Assembly: GCF_905475395.1 (NCBI RefSeq)
Contig: NC_058342.1
Location: 36,538,140 to 36,602,139, forward strand
Origin: Chrysoperla carnea
Taxonomy: Eukaryota > Arthropoda > Insecta > Neuroptera > Chrysopidae
Direction of reading: 5' to 3'
DNA: 64,000 nt
Part shown: piece by piece, positions 1 through 11,432 of the stretch
Numbering within the stretch: the first letter of the stretch is position 1
How the letters are laid out: every line of letters starts with the position of its first letter
Notes under the pieces: generated by a model
What the model was told of the DNA's origin: nothing
What the model saw: only the letters and a program-made list of their open reading frames with translations
Databases searched by the model: none
Position numbers and translations under genes: made by a program

Positions 1-716
1 ATTCACAATTATTAATTTTGTAATATTGAAAATTGTATATGCTTCCTAGAATTTGCTCTTATATTTAGATCAAAACCATATTATTGTGTTATTGTGTAGG
101 TTTCTAGATGCATTTCCTCGAAAGATTATCTCTCACACTCCATATCTCTCTCCGATTTCTATCGCTATATGTATAAACTGTGTTATACCAAGTTTAAATG
201 TCGAAAATTTTTATATTTAATTTTATGAATTAAATTTAATTCAAAAAACAATTTTGAACGGTTTTCATTTTTGAATTGAATTGTTTGAATTAAAAAACTA
301 GAACGTTTCATAATGATTACAAACCAACGTTTGATGAGAAAGTTTTTTTTTTTATTTGTTAAAAATTGACAATACCAATTCAATTTAACAGCAATTATTA
401 TGTTTAGAAAAAATTTATGTAAGGGGGGTCCTTTAGTGTCACGGTTATCAACCTTCCATAACATCTATATTCAAGCCAAGGTTTGTATATGGATGTTATG
501 TACAGGAAATACCCTCAGATGATATTTCAAAATCAAAATTTATGCGTCTTTGGGTTATTTATGATAATAAAGGTCCATAAAAGACAAAAATCGGGTTTAT
601 TTGATGATTGAAATCATGGTTTTCGGGATGAAGCTATAATAAGACGATTTTTTGTCCATATCACAAAAACCATTATTGTAATCGTAAAATGAAGTGGATA
701 TTTGAATTTTAATTCA
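1..716. other. Gene-free AT-rich DNA
   Basis: No coding pattern, repeat partner or RNA gene recognised in this stretch. Confidence 0.6.
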
Positions 717-1291
717 ATGAGTATGAGTATGAGTATGGAGGTTAGCGGGCCATGCTCGAGCATCGAGCCTCGAAGCAATGGTTCAGATCACCTAGCCAAA
801 TAGACCCTTGTACTCTATCCCCACTACTCTTTTCAGTGGCTATTATAACCAACTGGGGGACTGAAACCTAGGATTTGCCTAGCGCTGAGTTTCCTAATTT
901 CTTCTGGTTCGACTATGGCCGGACCAAACCATTTCCTTCGCTGCTGTATGAGCGCCGGGCAGTAACAGAGAAAGTGGATCGATGTTTCTTCTGAATTTTC
1001 TCCGCATCGCACGCGGGAGATTGTCTTTTTCCAATCTGATGTTGTAACTTGTTCAGGTTATCATGCCCTGTGAGTAACTCTACGATGACTCAAATATCAG
1101 CTCTGTTTAGTTTCAAGATCTCCTCGGCTCTGTTACCGAGCGAGTTTCCTTCACCTACAGACTTTTGGCGATTCGCCCTCCCTCGTAGCTGGTCCATGCC
1201 TTTAATTGTTGGTTTTTCAGATTATCTCCAAATCTGTTAAGACCTTCTTGGTACGGAATCCTCGCAAGCTTTTCGTGAGTGGGAGCCATGG
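717..1291 (-). mobile_element. Non-LTR retrotransposon family 1, 3' end fragment (decayed ORF2 and tail)
   Basis: Reading the minus strand gives the same C-terminal ORF2 block as the copies near 15.4 and 24 kb (LLTGHDNLN, CDRCGE, IHFLCYCP), but with frameshifts. The copy ends in a short TACTCA-type hexamer tail (720-740), which marks the true 3' end. It is 5' truncated inside or before the RNase H domain, as usual for LINEs. Confidence 0.85.
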
Positions 1292-1299
1292 TAATTTTT

Positions 1300-1999
1300 G
1301 TGATACAGCATTCTAAATATTCCATATCAAATATTCGTTGACAACAAATTTTTGAATTTATCAGTAAAATGTTTATATTAGTACAAAATTTTGTAAATTT
1401 AACAATATTTATTTATGAAATTAATAAAAACGATTAACCGCGATTTTGATAAGATAAATAAAATCATGTTTCAAAATTTTAACATAATGTGTAAACATCC
1501 ACATATTTTTCCATCGTCGAATAAAAATCATCGATTATATGTTTTCATAATTTAATTACATGGAAAATTTTATTGTTTAACACAGAGAAAATCAAATAAC
1601 AGCCTTAAATATTTACTTTAAGTTTATAATTTTATAAATATTTATAAATATTGAAAAATTATTTAACACTAGCTGTATCCTGTCACGCTTCGCTGTGCTG
1701 TAATATACTCGTTATGCCCTTTTATTTGATACCTAATTTGTGGGTTTATCTGAAAATATTCGATTGTTCATCTTCGCTTCCAAGACCCCCTCCAAGACTA
1801 GAAGTATATTACCTCCTTATACGGTATACAAATTATTATAAAATAGTATTTTATTAAAATTATATATTTTAATAAATTATTTTGCATAAAATTACCATCT
1901 CTATCACTCGCGTATATATTTATTAGTGATGCGACGAATATTCGTATATTTTTTTCACATTCACATTCACAAAAAACGATGCGAACACAAATATAAATG
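1300..1999. other. Gene-free AT-rich DNA
   Basis: Nothing supported between the first LINE fragment and the first Rep-A copy. Confidence 0.6.
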
Positions 2000-2404
2000 T
2001 CACACATACATAACTGATATTCCCATATAATACAAACTATACAATTTGCGCTTAGTTTGCAATCTCACAGGTAAACAGTGATGTTTACGAAAAAATGTTT
2101 TAAACAAAAGTTGTTTATTTTTTTATAAGGAATATTTTTTTTAATATTTAAATTTTTGTTCTATCTCTAACGGTTTACAAGATAAGACCCAATTGACCTA
2201 TATTGCTCTTTTACGAACTCGACGTCACTCTTTTTGTTTTTGAGACGACAGACAGACAGCCAGACAACCGGAAATGGACTAATTTGGTGATTCTATGAAC
2301 ACTTATACCAAAATTTTGTTGGTAACATCAAAATTTTAAAGCGTTACAAACTTGGGACTAAACTTGGTATACCTTGATATATTTCATATACATGGTATAA
2401 CAAT
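2000..2404 (+). repeat. Rep-A element copy
   Basis: Contains the family landmarks GTAAACAGTGATGTTTACGA, TTCTATCTCTAACGGTTTAC, CAACCGGAAATGGACTAAT and the end TATACATGGTATAA. Frames inside it are closed by stops in most copies. Confidence 0.75.
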
Positions 2405-3510
2405 AAAAGTAGATTTGAATGTTATTTGCTAGTAATGTAGCATTCTATTCTCAATAATGGCGGTATATAACAATTTGCGAGCGCTTCATTTGGAAGCTAA
2501 CATTTGCAATCACGAATGTACAAAATTGAACACTCGTCACACCACTAATACTTACCAACTTACCATTGTAGCATGCACGCTGTACATTGTACACCGTGTA
2601 GGTAGAGACTAGCGAGCGACTAGCGAGCGATTAATACTTCAGCTCACTGTATTATTGAATATGAGAATGGCGAACAGTAAGAAATGAAAGTTTAATACAA
2701 AAATAATCACAGAATTGTGTTTCATAAACAACCAACAATTTTTTAGTATTCAACACAGAGCTAATATTGTAACAAGTGTTTTCAAGTGACCTCCTCCGCG
2801 ATAAACACGCACCGTTGCGGCCCTCAAAAGAACAAAAAAAACATTGAAGTCCCCAAAAATTTTTGAGATTTGTGTGGTAGTGTTGTTGTGTGTTTGTGTG
2901 TGTGTGTTTTTAGTGCTCTTCTGCCAAGTGTGGACCCAATGTTTACATTCTTGCTGCCATGTATTGTAAAATTTATTATGGTCGGCCCTATAATACAGTT
3001 TACAGCAGTCACAAGTATGTCATTTTGAAAGTAGTTTGTTTTTTTTTAATATTACGTAATAGCCCTAGAGCTTGTTACAGTAAAACTGATCTTACACGAT
3101 CTTATTTAACGAAAGGTAAAATATGGACTGAGTGTGCAAGGATTTATCATGGCAGAAATGATTTTGCATGAATTTTTGTTATTTTTTACTGGTTTGACAG
3201 ATATTTTGGTCAAGTTTTGAGCTGTCACATCGAGATAATTCAAAATTTTATTGGCTATATGTATTAAAATCGGTGTGACAGACATTTCTACCACGATTAG
3301 AACTGCTACACCATATTTTCCTGAAAATAGCTAAAATTTGCAATAAAATGATCTCTTACAAATTAATTTCCATGAGAGTGCAAAAGATTAAAAATATAAA
3401 ATATATTTTTGCCAGGATAAACTCTGGCACACTTGGTACATATTGTACCTATCGTTAAATAGTATTGATTCATTGGCGAAATTTCTAAATCCAAGTGCAT
3501 TTTTACTGTA
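2405..3510. other. Gene-free region, partly less AT-rich
   Basis: Contains a short duplication of GACTAGCGAGC (about 2607-2632) and a GT microsatellite (2873-2910). The mixed base composition at 2560-2960 would fit an untranslated first exon or promoter, but there is no direct sign of one. Confidence 0.4.
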
Positions 3511-3804
3511 AGAGCCTAAATGGCTGAGCGGTCTAAAGTGTTTGTCTTTGTCTGTTTGTCCATTTAGGCTTAGGTTGCGGGTTCGAATCCAGGCAGCGGC
3601 AGTGTGAACAATTTATAATTAATGGGTGTACAAAATCGATCACATTATCGTCGCTTGGATAAGAACGAAGTAACCGACTCCACCCACATCAAAAATGTAA
3701 TTGTAAAATATGTTTGTAATTAAATATATAAAGATTAACAAATAATGATGTGGGTGGCCTCTTTTTTAACGGAGGTTAAACTCCATTATTATTATTATTA
3801 TTAT
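3511..3804 (+). mobile_element. SINE family A, full-length copy (tRNA-Leu-like head)
   Basis: Starts with an A box (TGGCTGAGCGGTCTAA) and B box (GGTTCGAATCC) separated by a long variable region, as in class II tRNAs. A body follows with TGATGTGGGTGGCCTC and a tail AACGGAGGTTAAACTCC plus an (ATT)n run. Five copies occur in the window. The T-stem is mispaired, so this is not a working tRNA gene. Confidence 0.85.
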
Positions 3805-4009
3805 ATAGTTTTACTGTAACTGGCTCCTCGCTTATTAATAATTTATTTGATCATTGTAAGATTTGTAAAAAATACTGTAGGCACAAATCTAAAATATCAA
3901 AAATAATTAACTGTGGAAATGTCAGAGTCATTAAGTCTTTTAATCTTTAAGGCCACCCACCTGCAATGCTACGATTTTTATTTTTTTTGAACTTCACCTT
4001 CAGCTTATT

Positions 4010-4215
4010 AAGAAAGTGCACCAATGCCATTTTAAATAAAAAGCTTGATTTTTACAAGCTTTTATTTAGTCCCGTTTTCTGTCTTAAATCAAATCTTGCA
4101 AGTCAAATTTGATCCACTTTTCCGATTGAGCTGAAATTTTGCATGCAAGCTTAGTTTGGATGACAATGAATGGTAAGGTTAAGGCGTCCTGATTTTACCA
4201 TCGCTTCCAGCTGAA
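4010..4215 (+). repeat. R4 repeat copy
   Basis: TTGCAAGTCAAATTTGATCC, GATGACAATGAATGG and CCTGATTTTACCATCGCTTC are shared with copies at 23.6 and 31.9 kb. Confidence 0.65.
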
Positions 4216-4592
4216 AATAAGGAACAAATAATTTCAACCGCAAGTCTAAACTCGCCTTGGCGCTTGTACTATCTTAAATTCTTTAAATTTCGTGTAAATT
4301 GTTGAGGACCTTGGATTGTTGTTAAAAAAATATTTGTAAATTTTATTAACTAATATGGAAGTTGAGTGAAAAAGACCTCGCACGAATCCTATGGGATTTG
4401 GATTTTGGGAGATTTTTGTAGATATTAGAATCCTGATTTAATGCCTCAATGGACACTAGAGTTGTGGGCGTTAGGTAAAAAGCATTATGAAATTGTTGAA
4501 ACAGTTCCTTTTTAAGTTGGCATATGCTTGAAAAATATGTTCAATCGAAAAAAATGGTTCAAACGAAAAATATTAATTTTTAAGTCTTACAA

Positions 4593-5071
4593 GGGAAAGC
4601 AAACAATTGATTGAATTAATTGTTGAAATATCATGTATAGACAGGATTTATTACGCAATCGTTTGTTTTTTTTCCATGTAGGTATGGAAAGATAGCCACT
4701 CTTAGATATTCCCATAATTTGGACCCTCACGGGTAAACAGTGATGTTTACAAAAAAATATTTTAAACAAAAGTTGTTTATTTTTTATAAGGAACATTTTT
4801 TACATTTAAACTTTTGTTCTATCTCTAACGGTTTACAAGATGGGTTCTACGGACCCAAGACCCAATTGACCTATGTTGTTCATTTACGAACTAGACCTCA
4901 CTTTTTACGTAATAAGCACGCTATAAAAATTTCAGCTTGATATCTCTTTTCATTTTTGAATTATCGTGCTTACAGACACACAGACGGACAGACAACCGGA
5001 AATGGACTAATTTTTGGTCTTAGGACTAAACTTAGTATACCTTGATATATTTCATATATACATGGTATAAA
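4593..5071 (+). repeat. Rep-A element copy, near full length
   Basis: Starts with AACAATTGATTGAATTAATT and ATATCATGTATAGACAG and ends TATACATGGTATAA, so it is the most complete copy. The left ATA(C/T)CATGTATA and right TATACATGGTAT motifs are mutually inverted. The 66-residue frame at 4740-4940 is not conserved open elsewhere. Confidence 0.75.
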
Positions 5072-5641
5072 AGTTTGTAGTATTTGAGTTGATATTTTAT
5101 GGATGAGATGATCGAATAACCTTAAAAAAATGTAATTAAAATCAATATTTTAAGAATAAAACAATATTCTTAAAATAATAAATAAAAAATTTATTATTAT
5201 TATCAGAAAATAGATAAATCAAGGCCGTTTGTATGTGGGAGTTAGAGGGAGTATGGAGTATGGAGTATGGACTATGTATGTAATAAATACTTGTGTACTG
5301 TGGTACTAACACAGTAGATAGACTAGGGTGATTCAGGATGTGCCTGAACCTCACAATCCTAGTTTAGAGTACACACCAGTAGGTAAATATTTAAAATATA
5401 TGCTAACTAATACTATGTTTTGATTTTACTCCAAGCAAATTAGCAATAATTTTTGAATTTCTTATCGAGCACGCTCTGAATATATATTCTCTCATTGACT
5501 AAACTTATAAAGTGATAAAAGTATTTGTGATAACTATAACTGACCCGTTTCACTCTCAATATTTCTAAAATATTTGAAAAAGTCATCATAAATCGATAAG
5601 AATCATTATTTGAAAAAAAAAATCATAAAAAAGATACTTTT

Positions 5642-5922
5642 TAGTCGCCTTATTAGCTCAGTTGGTTAAGGCGTAACCAATTCCGTCCGGGGGTTTAATT
5701 CCCGACGTCACAACAAAATTAATTTAATTAATAGTTTTGATGGGCTGGTGTAGTGCATGGTATATGCATGAAGGAGGTGCACTCAGCCTCTGAAATTGAG
5801 GAGCTGATAAATGAAATTATCAGCGGAAAAGGTGGTAAAACACATATATGGTATCACAAAGGTTCTCTATAGCCTAAGTGTGTCCTTCGTGGACAGCCAA
5901 TATAACCTAACCTAACTTATCC
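5642..5922 (+). mobile_element. SINE family B, full-length copy
   Basis: tRNA-like head (TTAGCTCAGTTGGTTAAGGC), damaged B box, then a body with two small hairpins (CCTCTGAAATTGAGGAG and GATAAATGAAATTATC) and a 3' tail TATAGCCTAAGTGTGTCC to TATAACCTAACCTAACTT. It abuts a piggyBac-like MITE at 5926. Confidence 0.85.
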
Positions 5923-5925
5923 TAA

Positions 5926-6150
5926 GGGACAAGCTTTTTTTTGTAATAAAAAGTAGATAATCATTTTATATTTGAGTCAATCATATCCGAATATTCGCAA
6001 AAGCTTGAGGTGCTTAATATCAAGAATGAATGGGAACGTCTCATCTATTCCACATGCCTAATTATTTTTCGATTCATTCTTGATATTAAGCACCTCAGGC
6101 TTTTACAAATAAGCGAGTATGAGTGATTCATTGATAAAATTATTTTCTAT
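5926..6150 (+). mobile_element. piggyBac-like foldback MITE, right end truncated
   Basis: Begins GGGACAAGC after CTAA and contains near-perfect inverted arms (6000-6031 and 6072-6104, core GCTTAATATCAAGAATGAAT) around a 40 bp loop. The right terminus seen in the 9.4 kb copy is missing. Confidence 0.75.
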
Positions 6151-8439
6151 AACTTTACGTTGAGAAAAGTTTCAGAATTTAAACAATCAAATGTCTAATT
6201 TGCTTGGAGTATAATAATTTATAAGCAACATAAAAAATGCGTTTGTTCTTTTTGTCTCGTTGCGATGTACTACACTCAGAGAAGGATACACTTATTAAAC
6301 TGTTATAAAAGTTAATTTTTCGTTTGTACACTCGTACACTTAGTGTAAATAGTGTAAAGAGTGCGATACAAAAAGAACAGCAATCATAATATTATAATCT
6401 ATGAACGAACGCAGCAATATTTTCAAATCCATCCTTCAATGACCTTGTTAATTAATTATTGAACTACTTAACTAACGAACGAACGATTGTTTTTAATCAG
6501 AGAATTTTTTTTTTTATAACCATTGTTAATTATAATATTGTTATGTTAAATACTTTTATAAATACAGGACCGTATCAATAGAAATAGTTAATAAAAACAT
6601 CGCTTTAAAATTCTTATGTTATACGCGCATCAAGGTGTATCCAGAAACGCTCTCTATCCGTTAAGGTAACTGAAGTGACCTAATTTAAAAAAAAAAACTA
6701 AGGTCATAGTCTCTAAATTTCCTTAATCCGGGTCTTATTTGTGTTAATCCACTTAGTCGCGGTTAAATAGATAATATATTTTAAATGTTTAAACGTCATG
6801 CCTCACTGCTGAAGAGTTTTAAACTTTAAACGAATTTTTTAAAAGGTTTAGCTATAAAATCCCTTTAAATCTAATCTTATCTAATCCCTATTTTTGAAAA
6901 AGTACCTCAAAATGTTGATTTTGCTAATAAAAAGCCACAAAAAATCCAAAAACTTAAATTCCCAAATCTGCAACTTGGAATCATTTTGGAAAAACAGTAT
7001 TCCCAAAAAGCATTCAAGGTTATAGGCTTTTCTAACCTGTAGAACAAAAAATTTTGAATCGATATGCCCGTGATAATTTTATGTATTGCGTGCTAAATTT
7101 TTTTAGTAAGTAATTTTCCACATCTTAAACATTTTAGAAATCCCAATCAATTGAAATTCTGTGAATTCGATTTATAATAATTATCACATGCTAATGACAA
7201 AAAATAATAAAATTTGATAATGAATATTAATTAAAAAGTTATTCCTCAAAACATCACGTTTTACTTCCATTTTAAAATATATACTATCTTTGAAGATGTA
7301 AGCAGAATTGATGCTTAGTGAAGAGTCGAAAAATATTGAATTTTAGCAGAAACAAATTTGAATAGTTTTATTCTGTTCGACAAAATTTGGAAAATATCCC
7401 TAAATAATTCTACGAAAAATTGTGAAAATGGGGTAACAGATCAAAAGATAGATTCACTTGTAGAACGGCTAATTGACGTCTTGAAAACCACTTTCTGAAG
7501 GCAATTGATTGTTTGTGTAACCAAAGTTTGTGGATCTCATTGATCTTGCATATGATCAATAAGAAATAAGAATCACCAGGTCGTTACACAACCTCTATTG
7601 TGTGTTTTTCGCCAAAGAGGCTGGCCTGGAAAATCTGTCTAAACAATCGACAATCTTGTTAAAACCGTTTAAAATTGCGGTACATCACTCCTACCAGTAT
7701 TTAATGTACAGTTATGGAAGTATTACTTTATAAATACGCCTACTTATCACCAAGCCAATATCAGAACAAATATATCAACATCTGTTTTCATTTGTTTTGA
7801 AACCTTTTGACTTGTTTGCAAAAAAAATAAACCGAAAATTGAAAATTTTCCTTTTTTGTGCGATAAACACGAACTAAAAATATGCACGACTTATCAATTA
7901 AATGATGATAAGAAATTAATATCTTTTTTGAAAAAGTTCATCTGACGATTGAAATAATCGATGTACGTCCACTTGAAGGCGATGTGGCCTCGGCCTAAAG
8001 AAACGTTTCCTAACTTACAGGTGGAATCGTTAAATCATATATTCTGCAAGGTTACCCATAAAAAATATTGTCAAAAGGCTTCCGGGCTTGAATCAGTGCT
8101 ACCAACTTTATATCTAAATCTACATATATAACAGTTTATTAAGCATAATAAATAATATTTTAAAAAAAAATTAAAGGCCCGATGGCAATAGAACAACGGC
8201 GTAACATCTTAGATACATAACACAATGCAAAACAAGTTTATTAAATAATGAACATATTATGTAACACATTTGTGGATCAAAATTGATTTGTAATGGTAAT
8301 TAATTTATGGATTCAATGACGGACGCGACGTTAATTGTGTTTGTGTCCGTCCAGCAGTGCAAATGATTATATTTTTTTTATAGCATATAAGTAATTATAA
8401 AGCCTACATGTTTTTGTTTGTACAGTGTCATCCATAACA
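6151..8439. other. Gene-free AT-rich DNA with one R5 repeat
   Basis: No frame with protein-like content was seen. Short inverted runs occur but no clear element ends. Confidence 0.55.
6886..6975 (+). repeat. R5 repeat copy
   Basis: CTATTTTTGAAAAAGTACCT, then TCAAAATGTTGATTTTGC and AATAAAAAGCCA. Also found inverted at 18490-18612 and, short, at 43274-43312. Confidence 0.5.
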
Positions 8440-8765
8440 AAGGCACACTTATTTATTTCAGACGAATTATCAGTGAAGTATTTATACCAAATTTCCGGAT
8501 AAAAGTCACAAACTTAATTCTTTTTGATTTGAAAGATTTTTTTTTGGTGTAGTTAGATAACAATTCCATCACAAACAGGTCTCTTGAGTTACCTTAACTT
8601 CGCCATTCGTCTTTTTTGTAAGCCACAATCTTCCTACTCTTACAGATGCATGTTATTATTGCTGTTGCTCTCGATTTACCGTGTCATTCAATCAACGTTT
8701 ACTGTGTTTGTGCTTTATTTATTAGTATTTAACCTCCCACATCTAAGTGTCTCTGTATTGGTGAA
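8440..8765 (+). repeat. R6 repeat, forward copy
   Basis: Shares GGTGTAGTTAGATAAC, CACAAACAGGTC, GTAAGCCACAATCTTCCT and TTTACCGTGTCATTCAAT with the inverted copy at 21.1-21.4 kb. Confidence 0.65.
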
Positions 8766-8894
8766 ATAATTTGATAAATATGTATCATTTTTTTGTTTTC
8801 TTTATAAATAAAGACAACAAAATATTTTTTTTTAAGTATTCGCTACCCAATTAAATCAATTTACAATCAATTATTGTTTTATGATACTCCCTCT

Positions 8895-9015
8895 ATATCT
8901 ATCTCCCGAATTAGGCCTCAGATTCATAGCTTTTTAGAAATTCGGTTCATAGCTTTTTCATTTGTTTTGATAAGCTTAATTTTCTGCTATCAATAACAGA
9001 ACACGCTGTATATTT
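8895..9015 (+). repeat. R7 repeat copy
   Basis: CTCCCGAATTAGGCCTCAGA to CTATCAATAACAGAACACGC. Further copies at 11222-11345 and 44165-44265; all end AATAACAGAACAC followed by a CTGTATA- or CTATATA-like end. Confidence 0.55.
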
Positions 9016-9356
9016 GCTACCATGTTAAGATCATATTTTCTGGCAACTAAAAAATAAATGTGGATTTTTTTTCTGGATGACACGGTACATAAATATAAGT
9101 ATGTAGATGTACGTATGATTATTTAACTTTCAATAAATTAAGTGAAAGTGCTTCTTAATTTGTGAATGTAGCTTCTGGTTTGATTTGCTACTTTCAAACA
9201 TAAAAATAATCTAACTGTTATAAGACAGAATGCTAATTATAAAATTTCTTGTTTCTAAAAATAATGAATCTTTTATTTTTTTTTACCTAAAAAGATGAAT
9301 TATGAATTCTTAGGAGTAAATCTAAGAATCCTTCATTTTATCCAGCAAAATTTTAA

Positions 9357-9580
9357 GGGGCCAGCTTTTATTCAAGCTCATTCCCGACTATATATAAAAG
9401 CTTGAGGCGTTTAATGTCAAGAATGAATCGAAAAATAATTAGGTATGTAGAGTAAATGAGGCGTTTCGATTCATTTTGGATATTTTAAATTAAGCGCCTC
9501 AAGCTTCTACAAATAGTCGGGTATGAGTGACTCATAGACAAAATTATTTTCTACTTTTTAGTACAATAAAAGCTTGTCCC
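9357..9580. mobile_element. piggyBac-like foldback MITE, complete, flanked by TTAA
   Basis: The element is flanked by TTAA on both sides (9353-9356 and 9581-9584). Ends are GGGGCCAGCTTTTATT and AATAAAAGCTTGTCCC, and almost the whole 224 bp is one inverted repeat. TTAA target choice and terminal G-runs are typical of piggyBac superfamily insertions. No coding capacity. Confidence 0.8.
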
Positions 9581-9589
9581 TTAATTTAT

Positions 9590-10500
9590 TTTAATTTCCT
9601 TTACTTTGATATCCTACTCGATAGGTTTTGTTAAAACTTTTTTAAAAACGTATTACTTTTTCCCTTAGAAAATCGGCCATTTTGTTTTGTTTTTTCAAAA
9701 ACCTATCTAAGAGCACTTGGGTTTTTGAGACTAATATAATGATACCTTCAATGGTGAAATCCATTGAGCTCGTGAATGATACGAGGTAAAAAAGAAATTT
9801 ACATACATACATGCATACATACAATCACTTCTTGATAGTCGGGTAAAAAAAATTGTATATATAGGTATAAAAATAGAAATCAATAAATTGTTATCTCGAT
9901 AAAAATGTTTTAAAGAGAAAAATAGAAGGCCAATTGAATATTATTAAAAAATATAAAATTTTACGGTTAAATGAATGAGCACAGTTTCACTGTACGCGTT
10001 TTAAATTAATTATCGTAATTAACCGAGATAAATTCAATTTAAACAAAAATATTTTTCTTTTACTTCTATTCTTATAAAATGTCAAACGTACAAAACACAA
10101 TATTTTTATTTTTATAGAAAAAATTAATTTTTTTATATATAAAACAAATTTAATAAAATCATAAAATATAAATAATATTCTAAACCGCAAAAGCAAACAA
10201 GTTCTAGTCATGCGTAAAGCGTAACCAATATCGAGGTGCTTTTGTTGTGTCTATTTACCTAAAGACTTCGTCTCATATTTTAGTATACCTCCGTATGTAC
10301 TAACTTTCATCAAATTTCTAACTAAGAGGTATTAAACGGTGTGGTTTGTTTGTTTACGTTCAATAAGATAATGTTTACTCAAAATAATATTTGTTTTAGT
10401 ACAATATTATAATAAAAATATAAAAAGTGGGATATTTTGACCAAATCCAATTAAATCAGTTTATACTCTTTTTTTAAAATCCCTTTCATTATTTAATGAA
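9590..10500. other. Gene-free AT-rich DNA
   Basis: Includes a short CATA microsatellite (9804-9822). No other feature. Confidence 0.55.
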
Positions 10501-10504
10501 TAAA

Positions 10505-11145
10505 TGAAAGCATGTAATCCTACTAAATTTGGGCCATACTTTTAAAATTTTTGGTCAAAATTAACCTAGCACTAATAGGTTTCAAGAATGTGGAAGTCTG
10601 GTTTCGGAATTAAGCACATACATGGTAACTAGCGAAAAAGTGACATCACAGCTGAAAAGAATGACCCAAAATTAGTGGGTTTCAAAAAAAATTCCAATAA
10701 GATCGGATCAAAATTGTCTGTGTTATTAAAAAAATCGAATTTTTGAACTTGATGACGTCATCAAAATTCAAAATATTTAATTTTGCTCTATTACATCGAA
10801 ATTTTATCCAATTTTGATCAACAAAGTATGTAATCCTACTAAATTTGGGCCATACTTTTCAAATTTGTGGTCAAAATTAACCTAGCTCTATTAGATTTCA
10901 AGAATGTGGAGGTCTGGTCCCGGAATTAAGCACAAAAGTGATAACTAGCGAAAAACTAACATCACAGCTGAAAAGAATGACCCAAAATTAGTGGGTTTCA
11001 AAAAAAATTCCAATAAGATCGGATGAAAATTGGCTGTGTTATTAAAAAAATCGAATTTTTGAACTTGATGACGTCATCAAAATCCAAAAAATTTAATTTT
11101 GCTCTATTACATCAAAATTTTATTAAATTTTGATAAACAAAGTAA
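10505..11145 (+). repeat. Two-unit tandem repeat, period 316 bp
   Basis: TGTAATCCTACTAAATTTGG occurs at 10513 and 10829 and the following ~300 bp match closely, including AACTTGATGACGTCATCAAA in both. Non-coding. Confidence 0.85.
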
Positions 11146-11221
11146 TATAAAATAATACTTAAGTCTACTGATTATCATTGGCTACTGGTTATCGAATGAT
11201 AGTTATTAATTTTTGTCATAC

Positions 11222-11345
11222 CCATATCTTCCAAAGTAGGCCTCAGATCCAAATTTGGAAAAGAGTTTGTGTTGTTGCTCTTGATGAGCTTAATTTGGAA
11301 AGCTGGATACCTGCAGTCAATAACAGAACACCTTGTATAAACAAG
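11222..11345 (+). repeat. R7 repeat copy
   Basis: GTAGGCCTCAGATCCAAATT to CAATAACAGAACACCTTGTA. A 70-residue frame (11178-11390) crossing it is accidental. Confidence 0.55.
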
Positions 11346-11359
11346 GACATACACCGTGT

Positions 11360-11432
11360 ATACATATCACAAAGGTTCTCTATAGCCTAAGTGTGTCCTT
11401 CGTGGACAGCTAATATAACCTAACCTAACTTA
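11360..11432 (+). mobile_element. SINE family B 3' tail fragment
   Basis: Near-identical to the last 70 bp of the 5642-5922 copy (TATCACAAAGGTTCTCTATA to ATATAACCTAACCTAACTT). No head is present. Confidence 0.75.

Noticed and set aside
4740-4940. 66-residue protein encoded in Rep-A
   Set aside because: The frame is interrupted in most other Rep-A copies.
10505-11145. CRISPR-like array
   Set aside because: Two long direct units with no short repeat and spacer pattern; the DNA is eukaryotic.
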